This document shows, in pieces, positions 5,557 to 5,649 of a stretch of DNA of 5,649 nt. Every line of letters begins with the position of its first letter. Within the stretch, counting starts at the first letter, position 1. Made by a program: the position numbers and the translations under genes. This DNA is from Thermodesulfovibrionales bacterium. GTDB lineage: Bacteria; Nitrospirota; Thermodesulfovibrionia; Thermodesulfovibrionales; SM23-35. The stretch spans positions 1 through 5,649 of the forward strand of contig JAKLQR010000284.1 of the NCBI GenBank assembly GCA_022013235.1. The letters are read 5' to 3'. The notes under the pieces were generated by a model. It worked only from the letters and a program-made list of their open reading frames with translations. It was not told the origin of the DNA and did not search any database.

Positions 5557-5649
5557 TGTCTCACAAACGACTGGTGTTATTCTTTCTATTCTTACGAGAA
5601 CGTGGTAACGTACAGCCCGGTTGAATCTTCTCCAAAGTTTGTTTGCAGC

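Noticed and set aside
5340..5624. 94-codon plus-strand frame overlapping the lipoprotein
   Set aside because: It is out of frame with a gene that has a strong ribosome binding site, lipobox and DUF333 motif.

Overview
The window looks like an accessory stretch of a Gram-negative bacterial chromosome with moderate GC content. Three things suggest this: a Sec signal peptide on a secreted beta-rich protein, a lipobox lipoprotein, and a LuxR-type regulator with a degenerate sensor region. Together with the many short dispersed repeats, they recall uncultured Nitrospirota, Desulfobacterota or anammox-type planctomycete genomes. This placement is inference only; no marker gene is present.

Layout. 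(1) 57-587, minus strand: LuxR-type regulator that stops in the middle of its DNA-binding domain. (2) 588-957: AT-rich divergent intergenic region. (3) 958-2463, plus strand: the largest gene, a 501-residue secreted modular protein ending in a 'TQGYWKTH' C-terminal domain. (4) 2464-2781: possible terminators, then a hairpin-rich stretch of unknown role leading into (5) a 99-residue PilZ-domain protein at 2782-3081. (6) 3082-4041: about 960 bases with no convincing intact gene, only an orphan 44-codon frame and small repeats. (7) 4042-4599: a tight two-gene RelE/HigB-type toxin and XRE antitoxin module, toxin first. (8) 4600-5379: decayed intergenic DNA carrying a 224-230 bp MITE-like element with 32-bp terminal inverted repeats and a palindromic repeat nested inside. 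(9) 5380-5556: a lipoprotein whose DUF333 domain is cut off after about 14 residues.

The genes do not form one operon or pathway. Only the toxin-antitoxin pair is clearly co-transcribed. The regulator and the secreted protein are divergent and share an intergenic region, so a regulatory link is possible but not shown. A truncated regulator, a truncated lipoprotein, a non-autonomous element and an addiction module within 5.6 kb fit a region of gene decay and mobile-DNA turnover. I did not find a convincing new multi-gene system. The best leads are the nested MITE, the two broken genes, the PilZ protein lacking one canonical arginine with structured DNA upstream, and the secreted protein.
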